A stretch of 64,000 bases of DNA from Marinobacterium litorale DSM 23545. Its GTDB lineage: Bacteria > Pseudomonadota > Gammaproteobacteria > Pseudomonadales > Balneatricaceae. The translations under genes and the position numbers were made by a program. Every line of letters starts with the position of its first letter. Position 1 is the first letter of the stretch. The stretch covers positions 1 through 64,000 of the forward strand of contig NZ_AUAZ01000016.1 of NCBI RefSeq assembly GCF_000428985.1. Reading direction: 5' to 3'. This document shows positions 55,313 through 63,347 of the stretch, piece by piece. The notes beneath the pieces are model-generated. The model did no database searches. It was not told the DNA's origin and saw only the letters and a program-made list of their open reading frames with translations.

Positions 55313-57388
55313 CTAACCGGCCTTGATCCAGACCTTGGTATCATGGAAGACGGCGCCACCGGCGGGTAATGCAGCTTCTGCACTGACCAGAGTGTTAATC
55401 CCTCGGCCATCCACAAAGGCTTTGTTCGGCCATATCCCTTCAACGATAACAACGCCCGGCTGCACACCCTCGAAAAGCATGACATGGACACGGACCTGGC
55501 CATGACGGTTACCCATGTACACCAGATCGCCCTCACCAACACCCAGCGCCCGACCATCGTCCGGATGTAACATGACCTGCGGCCGATTTTCCTTGCGCTG
55601 CGAGCCCGGTGTTTCCGTGAAACTGGAGTTCAGAAAAGTGCGTGCCGGCGCCGTCACCAGCCGGAACGGGTGGTCCGCATCGGCACTGTCGATCAACGAC
55701 ACATGATCCGGTAACTCTGGTAAACACCCGTCAGCGTCTCCCAGTGCCCGCCAGTCGGCCCGGAAGTGAAAACGGTTGTCCGCATGACCAAAGCCATCCA
55801 GAAAATGTGCGGTCTCAAACGGCAACCCACAGTCCACGCCTTGCCGTCGGTGGATCTCATCAGCACGGGGCAGACCGCTACCCTCCAGCGCCTGATCGAC
55901 CAGGGAGAGCTCATCCACTTCAAAAAACCGGTCACGTACGCCCAGTCGCTGCGCCAGCTCACTGACCACCCGATGGTTACTACGGCACTGAGCGTACGGC
56001 TCGATGACCGCCTTGCTCACCTGAATGGAGGTATGCCCGCTGGCGGAGTAGATATCATCGTGCTCCAGGAAAGTCGTCGCGGGCAGCAGGATATCGGCCA
56101 TGGCCGCAGTCTCGGTCATCATCTGCTCATGCACCACAACGAAGAGATCGTCACGCAGAAACCCCTCGCGCACCCGTGCCGACTCAGGAGCTACAACCAT
56201 GGGGTTGGTATTCTGTATAAACAGTGCCTTCACCGGCGGCCCGGCCCCCAGATCCTGCTTGTTCCCGGTAAGAACCGGTCCAATTCGCGACATATCCAGC
56301 ATCCGCACACCGGGCTTGCGCAATGACAGCCCCTGCAGCGGCGCACGGTCGATGTGCTGGTAAAGCCCACTGTTGGAGTAGAGCGCTCCGCCCCCCGGGT
56401 ACTGCCAGGCACCGGTGAGCGCGGGCAAACAGGTGACGGCATGCATATTGGCCGCGCCGTTACGTGAGCGACTGAAACCATAGCCGACTCGGATATAGCT
56501 TTTACGGGTGCGCCCATAAAGGCGGGCAAATTCGATGATCTGGTCGGCGCACACGCCGGTAATGTCAGCCGCCCAGGCCGGTGTCTTTGTACTCAGGTGT
56601 CGGCGCACCTCATCGTCAAAGTCGCTGTAGCGCGCCAGATAATCCTTATCCTCCAGCCCATCCGCCAGGATCTGATGCATCATGGCGCAGGCCAACGCGC
56701 CATCGGTGCCGGGCCTGAGCTTGATGTGCAGGTCGGCCTGTTTCGCCGTCGGCGTTTCATAGGGGTCGATCACCACCAACTTGGCGCCCCGCTTCCGAGC
56801 TTTGGCGATATGAGTCATCACATTGATCTGGGTATGTACCGGATTACCGCCCCACACCAGAATCAGCTCGCTCTCCTCAATCTCCAGCGCATCAACCCCG
56901 CGCACCACACCCACACCGGCTTTCCAGCCCGCGTTTGAGATCGCTACACAGATCGTTTCCTTTTGACCGGAGTAACCCATGGCATGGCGTAAACGATCGG
57001 TCGCTCCCCTTTGCGCCCAGCCCATGGTACCGGCGTAGAAATAGGGCCAGATCGCCTCAGTACCAAACTGATCGGTAATCTGCTGAAAACGTTCGGCAAT
57101 ACAGTCCAGCGCTTCGTCCCAGCTAATCGGCTCAAAGGCTTCTAATCCAACGCCCCTGGGCCCGACACGTTTTAATGGCTGAGACAGACGCTGCGGATGA
57201 TGAACCCGCTCGGCATAACGAGCGACCTTGGCGCAGATAACGCCCCCCGTATAGGCGTTTGCTTTACTGCCATGGATTCGCCCAATCCGCTGAGAGCCCA
57301 GGGTTTCAACCTCAAGAGCACAGGTCGACGGGCAGTCATGGGGGCAGACAGCGTAATGGCGGCTTGCCTCCGGTTTTCTTTTCGTCAT
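55313..57388 (-). CDS. Molybdopterin-dependent oxidoreductase (FdhF/BisC-like)
   Basis: A 691-residue molybdoenzyme. The N-terminal [4Fe-4S] motif is CPHDCPSTC followed by a fourth Cys in ICAKV; the cofactor-binding domains follow (VWGGNPVHTQINVM, NTNPMVVAPESARV) and the C-terminal beta-barrel has GDLVYMGNRHGQVRVHVM. There is no Tat signal peptide and no in-frame TGA, so it is likely cytosolic and not a selenoprotein. No subunit or maturation genes are adjacent, so the substrate is open. The ATG at 57388 has an AAGGAA site. Confidence 0.88.
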   Translation of the reverse strand: MTKRKPEASRHYAVCPHDCPSTCALEVETLGSQRIGRIHGSKANAYTGGVICAKVARYAERVHHPQRLSQPLKRVGPRGVGLEAFEPISWDEALDCIAERFQQITDQFGTEAIWPYFYAGTMGWAQRGATDRLRHAMGYSGQKETICVAISNAGWKAGVGVVRGVDALEIEESELILVWGGNPVHTQINVMTHIAKARKRGAKLVVIDPYETPTAKQADLHIKLRPGTDGALACAMMHQILADGLEDKDYLARYSDFDDEVRRHLSTKTPAWAADITGVCADQIIEFARLYGRTRKSYIRVGYGFSRSRNGAANMHAVTCLPALTGAWQYPGGGALYSNSGLYQHIDRAPLQGLSLRKPGVRMLDMSRIGPVLTGNKQDLGAGPPVKALFIQNTNPMVVAPESARVREGFLRDDLFVVVHEQMMTETAAMADILLPATTFLEHDDIYSASGHTSIQVSKAVIEPYAQCRSNHRVVSELAQRLGVRDRFFEVDELSLVDQALEGSGLPRADEIHRRQGVDCGLPFETAHFLDGFGHADNRFHFRADWRALGDADGCLPELPDHVSLIDSADADHPFRLVTAPARTFLNSSFTETPGSQRKENRPQVMLHPDDGRALGVGEGDLVYMGNRHGQVRVHVMLFEGVQPGVVIVEGIWPNKAFVDGRGINTLVSAEAALPAGGAVFHDTKVWIKAG

Positions 57389-57598
57389 CGCTCGTTCCTT
57401 GTGAATAACAAAACCTGAGGGGCTGGACTGAGGGGCTAGCAACACCCTAAATTGTTCTTGGGCAGCGCGATAGTATAGTCTTAACCAATTACTAAGAACC
57501 TATCGCTAGCGGCGACATAACAACCGAGCTTAGCAATTATAGTTAGTTGATTTATAAGGCATTAACCGCTCAGCTACCGCAGAAAGTATTACTAACAT

Positions 57599-59275
57599 TT
57601 ACTTACAATCACTTAATACCCACTTGGGTGTACGGTTATTGCCGATATTCTGAATGGTATGATCCTTCGCCCGCATCTCGGTCAGTAGATTTCGTATCTG
57701 ATTCGTCTTCTGCTCATCAGTCAGAGCACTTGATAGCTTGTCATACAGCAGCCGGTCAATGTCCGCACGGCTAGCAGAACCAAACTGTTGTAGGTGCTGA
57801 AGAATCAACTGCTTGTAGTAGTCCTTGTCCAAAGCTCGGTGCTTAGTATAGGTAGCGCGATCCTCGGGCTTCTGAGCAACGGCAGCTGAGAGAAACACGT
57901 TAGGCTTGCGCCCCTCTACGAGCTTCAGCTTACGAAGCTGCTTCAAAGCGTTCTCCGGCACCGACTTCTTCTTCTGGACAGCATCGAGCCAGATCACCAT
58001 ATCCAATGGCAGGTCCGGACCGTTCTTCAGCAGGCGCGTGTACTTCTCGTCTAACACCTGCCCGATGATATGCACTTCAACCCGCTTACTTACGCGATCG
58101 ATGTTGTACTCAGGCAGTGGGAAGAAGCGTTGCCGCTGGGCTCTGAACATGCGCTTGATACCGCTGCCGATGGTATCCATCATCTTCAGCTCAACCATGG
58201 CATGTGCCAATGCGGGATTACGGTAGCGCTCGGGCGGTACATCCTGGTTCAGTACCGTTGAGACATCTGCAGGTATGAAATCTGCCAGATTGTTGAAGAT
58301 CAGCTCGTCTGGCTTTTCAACCAGGTTGATCTTTCCGCCCAGGCTGTAGTCCTGATGCGCAATGCAGTTGTGCAACGCTTCTCGCAATACCCAGCCGTCG
58401 TACTTCGGCAGCTCTGTAGGGAAAAGAGAGTCGTCCGGCATATAGCGATAGGTAAGGTTTCTGACTGCAGCAATCGCCTGGGTACTGTTCAACAGAAATG
58501 GCAGGCCAAAGTGGCGGTAATCGATAGGGATTCCATCGCGATCTTGAACGATCCAACTAATCTGTAGATTGCTCTCGGGCAACAGGGACGCAGCTTCACT
58601 TTTCCCTAACAGAATCAGGGCAGCTCGATTCAAACCTTGATCCGTCATCAGCCGCAGCTTTTTCAGCAGGGCCGGATCATCCCAGCTAGCGACTTCATCT
58701 TCCAAGTGTGGGTTGCGCTCACAGTAGAGCCGGCGAGCCTCCTGAAGCGCCTCGGATGATAGATCATCTATCGAAGCCTCGGGCACAGGTACTGCAGACC
58801 AGTCCGGCTGTGGGCGTTGCTGGCGAATGCGCTCGATTTCGTCCAGAGAGAGTGGCCCCAACGATTCTCCGTCCCGGCCATAATAGTGACCATCCCAAGC
58901 CACAGGAGCCCCCTTAGAGGCGGCTGGAACCTGGAGCATAAGTACTCTCTTGCCGTCGCCCCAAACCTCAAAAATATCGAGGAATGTAATCCTGCCACTC
59001 GTTTTGTCAGCCACTTCCTTCTTCAGGCTCTCAAGCTGCTTAGGATCACTACGATAGCTTGTACCGACTATTTCATGACTCTTGTCCTCGACACCGAACA
59101 GGAGCCAGCCATACTCGCGGTCCTTGAGATTGGCTTCGTTGGCGATAGACGAGAAGTAACGTCCGAGCTTGGCAAAGTCGTAGTTACGCTTGGCTTCCTT
59201 GAACTCCAGCCATTCAGTTTCCACGGGCATAGCGCGGAGCTCGTCCAGAATCATCAACAAGTCATCGTGCGTCAT
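57599..59275 (-). CDS. AlbA_2 (Schlafen-like) domain protein with HATPase-type C-terminal domain
   Basis: A 558-residue protein. Residues 1-120 form an AlbA_2 domain (EWLEFKEAKRNYDFAKLGRY, LLFGVEDKSHEIVGT); the middle has the REALHNCIAHQDYSLGG motif of the putative ATP-binding HATPase_c_4 region near residue 297; the C-terminal part looks like winged helices. Proteins of this type often lie inside type I restriction and other defence loci, though their job is uncertain. It starts within the stop of the small DUF4145-like gene (ATGA overlap). Its stop is 211 bp from the molybdoenzyme gene, a gap where I see nothing. Confidence 0.83.
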   Translation of the reverse strand: MTHDDLLMILDELRAMPVETEWLEFKEAKRNYDFAKLGRYFSSIANEANLKDREYGWLLFGVEDKSHEIVGTSYRSDPKQLESLKKEVADKTSGRITFLDIFEVWGDGKRVLMLQVPAASKGAPVAWDGHYYGRDGESLGPLSLDEIERIRQQRPQPDWSAVPVPEASIDDLSSEALQEARRLYCERNPHLEDEVASWDDPALLKKLRLMTDQGLNRAALILLGKSEAASLLPESNLQISWIVQDRDGIPIDYRHFGLPFLLNSTQAIAAVRNLTYRYMPDDSLFPTELPKYDGWVLREALHNCIAHQDYSLGGKINLVEKPDELIFNNLADFIPADVSTVLNQDVPPERYRNPALAHAMVELKMMDTIGSGIKRMFRAQRQRFFPLPEYNIDRVSKRVEVHIIGQVLDEKYTRLLKNGPDLPLDMVIWLDAVQKKKSVPENALKQLRKLKLVEGRKPNVFLSAAVAQKPEDRATYTKHRALDKDYYKQLILQHLQQFGSASRADIDRLLYDKLSSALTDEQKTNQIRNLLTEMRAKDHTIQNIGNNRTPKWVLSDCK

Positions 59276-59529
59276 GCGATCGTCTTCTTGCGGCCATTGG
59301 CCTGAATCCCCGCCAGCATCGCCTCGGCGGAGTTTTCACCACCGATCAGTTCAGCGTTCTGCTCGCACCTCTCAGCTGTCAAATTCTGAGCGAACGCTTC
59401 ACCCAACTGCCGTAACTTGATAAACGTGGTATTAGGATCACAGGCGAAAGAGCGCTCCGCTGCGGACGCCAACTGCACACAGATAGGATCGCGTTCACGA
59501 AGAAACTCGAAGTTGCTGCTTTCCGCCAT
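59272..59529 (-). CDS. Small DUF4145-like protein, possible hsdR remnant
   Basis: An 85-residue frame. The first 55 residues (FLRERDPICVQLASAAERSF, PNTTFIKLRQLGEAFAQNL) resemble the DUF4145 region found at the N-terminus of some type I restriction HsdR subunits. After that the sequence diverges and ends quickly with ANGRKKTIA, so no helicase or nuclease domain is present. It could be a truncated hsdR or a stand-alone small protein. Its stop overlaps the start of the AlbA_2 gene. Confidence 0.55.
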   Translation of the reverse strand: MAESSNFEFLRERDPICVQLASAAERSFACDPNTTFIKLRQLGEAFAQNLTAERCEQNAELIGGENSAEAMLAGIQANGRKKTIA

Positions 59530-60184
59530 AGGTCCCTCTCCAGCTACTCAGACAAGCATAGCGTATCTCTTTTTCTTACTCTTTGGTGTGTGAGCAGTGT
59601 AGAAGGATTGTCAATGTGACTAGGACCGGGGTCAACTGTCGTACCAGGTATGCTTTGGTAAGGCGAAACGGTGCTCACACTCTATTGACCGAATAGCATA
59701 AGCGACCGAATGAGTTACCGACGGTATATGTAGAACCCAGCCAGATTGCGAACAAACTACAACAGAAAACGCCAGGGCGTTATTCTATATTCTGGATCTG
59801 CTCGAAGAATAAAAATATAAAACCCTTCAAAAACAGGTGATTAAAACGTTTTCTCTTGTGATAAATGATCGGTACTACCCAATTTACTACCCATGAATAG
59901 AAACTTTATCTCTGAGTAGCCCACATAGTTACTACTCATGATTATAAACTGGGATAAGTGGGAAACTGGGAATTCCTGATCTTTTCCGGTTTCCCGTCAC
60001 CTCGTCTCAACCGAAGAAAACCTGCCAGCAAGTCTAGCAAGAGCGGCGCTCCCAGCGCACCTCTGCTGATACAGCGAAGTTTGTACTGATAGTACAAACC
60101 ATTGATTTTATTGATTATTTTTTATTTTTTCTCTTGCATATTTGAAACTTCGTGCGAGTATTTTAGAAAACGCAGGAGTTCAAA
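59530..60184. other. Gene-poor 655-bp intergenic stretch
   Basis: No convincing coding frame is seen. It contains a 9-bp inverted repeat GTGTGAGCA/TGCTCACAC (59588-59596 and 59672-59680), three copies of TACTACyCA (59873, 59885, 59930), and a very AT-rich segment at 60095-60135 that probably holds the promoter of the lipoprotein gene. These fit a junction between mobile segments but no identifiable element. Confidence 0.6.
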
Positions 60185-61033
60185 ATGACCAAGTTGAAGA
60201 CCATTTGTTTTGCTGTAATTACAGCCGCGCTCGCGGGTTGCGCTGCTACGCCTCGACACTATGACGACGAATCGTCCCGCGCACTGAACCTGGCCCGTGC
60301 CGGGGGCGTCTACGATCAGGACCTTCGAGACTCACCAGACGGGACGCGCTCGTATCGAAAGGGTTTGTTGGTAAGCGCCCTCAACCTGGCCAGTCTGGCT
60401 ACTTCATTAGATGCGCCGCTTCGTCATCTTACTGGCACCCAGACGCTGTTCTTCAACGCCACTGACATCATGATGACGCCGGACAACCCTTCGGCGCGAC
60501 CCAGCCTGATGGGCTGGATGCCGGAATCACTGGCGGCAAACGAGGATGACGCCTATGACCACTATGTTGCCGTCGTGGATGAGGCCATCACCCAGGCCGC
60601 CGAATCGATGGCAATTACGGCAACGAAACTCACAGACGTGAAGACGCCAGAAATTGACGGGCACCCGCTCATGCTGTGGTCGGTGACAGCGGAGCGATAT
60701 GGCTGTGCCGATAGCAACTGCCTCATCGCCTACAACATCCAACAACCGAATCACTGGAAGACCCCAAGCTATGTCATCGGCGGTGAAGCAGCCAGTTACA
60801 ACATCGCTGCCAACCACCCCGAGAAGTACTCCCGACTGGTATTTCGGCAGTCCGGCCATGAACTCACCTTTCCAGTAGATGAATTCTATGGCGCTGTCAG
60901 CGCCGGCATGCCTCCCTGGATAGTGATGTACTTTCCACCGAACACCGTGATCCAGGACGGCGAGCCGCTTCCCTATCCGGTGCTGTATGAACAGGGCCAA
61001 CAGCTGATGTTCAGGGAGCCCAACCATGAGTGA
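60185..61033 (+). CDS. Unknown lipoprotein in the accessory region
   Basis: A 282-residue protein with a lipoprotein signal (lipobox LAGC, Cys near residue 19). The rest is soluble and has no motif I recognise; a conserved-looking pair of cysteines (YGCADSNCLIAY) could form a disulfide. AGGAG precedes the ATG. Its stop overlaps by 8 bp the next gene, suggesting coexpression. Similar lipoprotein genes occur in integrative elements, but I cannot name this one. Confidence 0.7.
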   Translation: MTKLKTICFAVITAALAGCAATPRHYDDESSRALNLARAGGVYDQDLRDSPDGTRSYRKGLLVSALNLASLATSLDAPLRHLTGTQTLFFNATDIMMTPDNPSARPSLMGWMPESLAANEDDAYDHYVAVVDEAITQAAESMAITATKLTDVKTPEIDGHPLMLWSVTAERYGCADSNCLIAYNIQQPNHWKTPSYVIGGEAASYNIAANHPEKYSRLVFRQSGHELTFPVDEFYGAVSAGMPPWIVMYFPPNTVIQDGEPLPYPVLYEQGQQLMFREPNHE

Positions 61034-61439
61034 CTGGCACGATGAACTTGAGTTGGCACTGCTGCCGCTGGAGGACCTGAGAGTCGATAGCGTCTACATG
61101 ACTTTTGTGATCAGCAATGCCCTGAGCGAGCGAGGCATCTTCCATCAATGCCGGATCGGATACGCGGAGGACCGACTGAGCCGAATGACCACCGCTCCCC
61201 ATTGCTGGATCGAGCTCGAACAGGGCTGGTGTGTCGATCTCCGGCTCAGACAGTGGCTGGGCGATGAGGACGACCTCCCTCATGGTGTATTCCAGCCATC
61301 CAACTACCCGCGAGTTCGGTACCAAGGCACGGCGTTGCTGGTTCCACACCTGAACGTGGAAGATTTGAGGGCGATGACGAATGATGCCTACAGCAAGGTG
61401 AAACTGCCGTGGCTGGCCGGGCAAGCCGCAGCGGCCTGA
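61026..61439 (+). CDS. Unknown protein with transglutaminase-like HCWIEL segment
   Basis: A 137-residue cytosolic protein that I do not recognise. The segment APHCWIELEQGWCVDLRLRQ resembles the His and Asp part of a transglutaminase/papain-like site, but the usual upstream catalytic Cys context is not visible, so no activity is assigned. It overlaps the lipoprotein gene upstream and has its own GGGAG site. Confidence 0.62.
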   Translation: MSDWHDELELALLPLEDLRVDSVYMTFVISNALSERGIFHQCRIGYAEDRLSRMTTAPHCWIELEQGWCVDLRLRQWLGDEDDLPHGVFQPSNYPRVRYQGTALLVPHLNVEDLRAMTNDAYSKVKLPWLAGQAAAA

Positions 61440-61509
61440 CGCCGGGCAAAACTTGCATTTTCTCAGGTTCTGGTAGCTTCAGTGTAAAGAACTATCGGGG
61501 ACTGAGGCC

Positions 61510-61899
61510 GTGGTGAGAGTGGCAAAACTCGTAGCAGTGGGGCTCGCCGGAATCGGCGTTGTGGAGATCGCCTTTAGGGGGGCTGATGCTGCGCTTTACG
61601 CATGGTATCTATTGTTCGTGCTCTGGGTGGTCGCACTGTTCACTCGCTTCGCCCTGGCCGCAGTCGATGCCTACAAGACGGCTTTCGCCAAGGGACCCGA
61701 TGGGGAAATGACGTTTCCCGAGTTTGAGGAAAAGATGGCGTCGTTTAGTCGAGGCAGTGGTGAGGAGGCAACCGGCGCGAGCAGCAAGGCAACTTCCGGC
61801 AATGGGAGCGATGGCGGTACTGAGGGTTTCTTCGATGACGACAGAATCAACCAGATTTATCGAGCGGACGATCCGTTCGGGGAGTTTCTCGACTCTTAA
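61510..61899 (+). CDS. Unknown small membrane protein
   Basis: A 129-residue protein with two adjacent hydrophobic segments (about 8-24 and 30-52) and an acidic, Ser/Gly-rich cytosolic tail ending FDDDRINQIYRADDPFGEFLDS. No family recognised. Translation likely begins at GTG 61510 after a TGAGG site. The stop lies at the edge of the inverted-repeat structure that precedes the recombinase gene. Confidence 0.6.
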   Translation: MVRVAKLVAVGLAGIGVVEIAFRGADAALYAWYLLFVLWVVALFTRFALAAVDAYKTAFAKGPDGEMTFPEFEEKMASFSRGSGEEATGASSKATSGNGSDGGTEGFFDDDRINQIYRADDPFGEFLDS

Positions 61900-61969
61900 G
61901 GTGGTTCCTTATGGGTACAGATCAGGAGAACCAGGGGTTCGACCCCGGTAACGACCACCGGAACCACCT
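61899..61969. repeat. Nested palindromes upstream of the serine recombinase (res-like site)
   Basis: AGGTGGTTCC (61899-61908) and GGAACCACCT (61960-61969) are a 10-bp perfect inverted repeat. Inside are GGGGTTCGACCCC (61934-61946) and CCGGT/ACCGG (61945-61949 and 61957-61961). Resolvase genes commonly lie next to such multi-subsite regions, so a recombination or operator site is plausible. Confidence 0.45.
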
Positions 61970-62019
61970 AAACCAGACCGGCCAGAGAGAACCACTTATA
62001 ACAGACTGAGGAACCGACG

Positions 62020-62652
62020 ATGTTTATTCGAGCCTACCTTCGGGCATCCACGCAGGAACAGAATGCGGAGCGAGCCCGGGAGTCACTGGTACAGTTCGCA
62101 GCCAACCACGGTCAGCGCATTGCGGCTTTCTATGTGGAGAACGTGTCCGGCGCCACCTTACACCGCCCCGAGCTGATGAAGCTGATTGCAGATTCCGGCG
62201 AGGGCGACATTGTGCTGGTCGAACAGATCGACCGGCTGGCTCGCCTCAAACAGAATGATTGGGACTCTCTCAAACAAAAACTGGCCGCCAAGCGGTTAGC
62301 CATCGTCTCCCCGGAATTACCGACCAGTTGGCTCGCCCTAGAAAAGAAAGACGACACCGGATTCACCGACTCTATTCTCCGGGCAGTCAACGCCATGATG
62401 CTCGACATGCTGGCTGCCGTGGCCCGCAAAGATTACGAAGACCGCCGACGCCGCCAGTTTCAAGGCATCCACAAAGCCAAAGCGGAGGGCAAGTACCAGG
62501 GGCGGCAGCCAGATCAGAAACGCAGGCAGCACATCGCCAGCCTTCTGCGCAGCGGCCACAGCTACAGCGAGATCCAGGAGATTCTGAGCTGCTCCCGGCA
62601 CCTGATCGCGTCTGTCGCCAAAGAGCAAAGACAGGCCGATGCTGCGGCCTGA
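62020..62652 (+). CDS. Serine recombinase (resolvase/invertase family)
   Basis: A 210-residue small serine recombinase. The catalytic-domain start AYLRASTQEQN carries the nucleophilic Ser, and EQIDRLARL the conserved Asp-Arg segment. A C-terminal helix-turn-helix (LRSGHSYSEIQEILSCSRHLI) would bind the crossover site. GAGGAA precedes the ATG. It follows a palindrome-rich segment and precedes small genes typical of integrative elements. No transposase accompanies it. Confidence 0.88.
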   Translation: MFIRAYLRASTQEQNAERARESLVQFAANHGQRIAAFYVENVSGATLHRPELMKLIADSGEGDIVLVEQIDRLARLKQNDWDSLKQKLAAKRLAIVSPELPTSWLALEKKDDTGFTDSILRAVNAMMLDMLAAVARKDYEDRRRRQFQGIHKAKAEGKYQGRQPDQKRRQHIASLLRSGHSYSEIQEILSCSRHLIASVAKEQRQADAAA

Positions 62653-62700
62653 AACCAACAAAGCGCCCTGAAAGGGCAATCAACCATTGGAGACCTGAAT

Positions 62701-62859
62701 ATGCTGAACCTATCTGCCACACTGATTGCATTCCTGAGCTTTGTCGCAGTCGTACTTTTTATCTGCGTTATCGCCTACCGAAACGCGGACCGTCTGGAAG
62801 CGTTCGTAGAGCGTAAATTCCGAAAAAGATCACACCGTCACAATGGCGATCTGAAATAA
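62701..62859 (+). CDS. Small membrane protein, 52 residues
   Basis: An ATG with GGAG 8 bp upstream opens a 52-codon frame ending TAA. The product has one hydrophobic helix (TLIAFLSFVAVVLFICVIAY) followed by a basic tail (RKFRKRSHRHN), the usual pattern of a small inner-membrane protein. It lies 48 bp after the recombinase gene. Function unknown. Confidence 0.55.
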   Translation: MLNLSATLIAFLSFVAVVLFICVIAYRNADRLEAFVERKFRKRSHRHNGDLK

Positions 62860-62964
62860 ATTCGGGGCAAAGCGGTGTTCTTGCCCAAAACGGGCAGTTT
62901 GAGAGCGGTACCTACTGCGTCGTCCATGGCAGCATAATCGTGAAGTCGATATGAGGTTATGCAC

Positions 62965-63315
62965 ATGAAGGACAGAACAGCCAGGCTTCCCGACAGCTTT
63001 CTTCTTTTATTGGAGCAGGAAGAAAAACGGAGGCAGCAGCGAGAGGACGCGGGGCGTCCGGCTCTCACAGTACTAATCGACGCCGCTCACAGCGGTGGTG
63101 GCGAGGCTCGGCATATCCGGCGATTCCTGCTTGGCCTTTATAACGCCAGCCACTGGCCGTTCGAGTTGAACCGGCTGAGGGCCTTGGATACCGAGCTGCA
63201 GCAGGCTGCGTTGCAGGTTCTGGCGCTGGATTGGAATGGCCGGGAGGTTCACACCTATGTGCCGGGTGGTGATGAGCTGTTTCAGTCATGGTGGGAGCGG
63301 GAGTTGAATACCTGA
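62965..63315 (+). CDS. Mobile-element associated protein (DUF7673-like)
   Basis: A 116-residue soluble protein with the pattern AHSGGGEARHIRRFLLGLYN and WPFELNRLRALDTELQQAAL followed by GREVHTYVPGGDELFQ. I recall such proteins (DUF7673) from integrative conjugative elements of pseudomonads; their function is unknown. ATG 62965 was chosen because GAGG lies 8 bp before it; an ATG two codons earlier is too close to the site. Confidence 0.68.
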   Translation: MKDRTARLPDSFLLLLEQEEKRRQQREDAGRPALTVLIDAAHSGGGEARHIRRFLLGLYNASHWPFELNRLRALDTELQQAALQVLALDWNGREVHTYVPGGDELFQSWWERELNT

Positions 63316-63347
63316 CACCCCACATCCCATTGCACTCCCGAGTGGAT

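Noticed and set aside
61899-61969. tRNA-like structure (10-bp outer stem and a GGGGTTCGACCCC arm)
   Set aside because: The T-arm-like palindrome is 13 nt away from the outer stem instead of adjacent, and no anticodon arm can be drawn.
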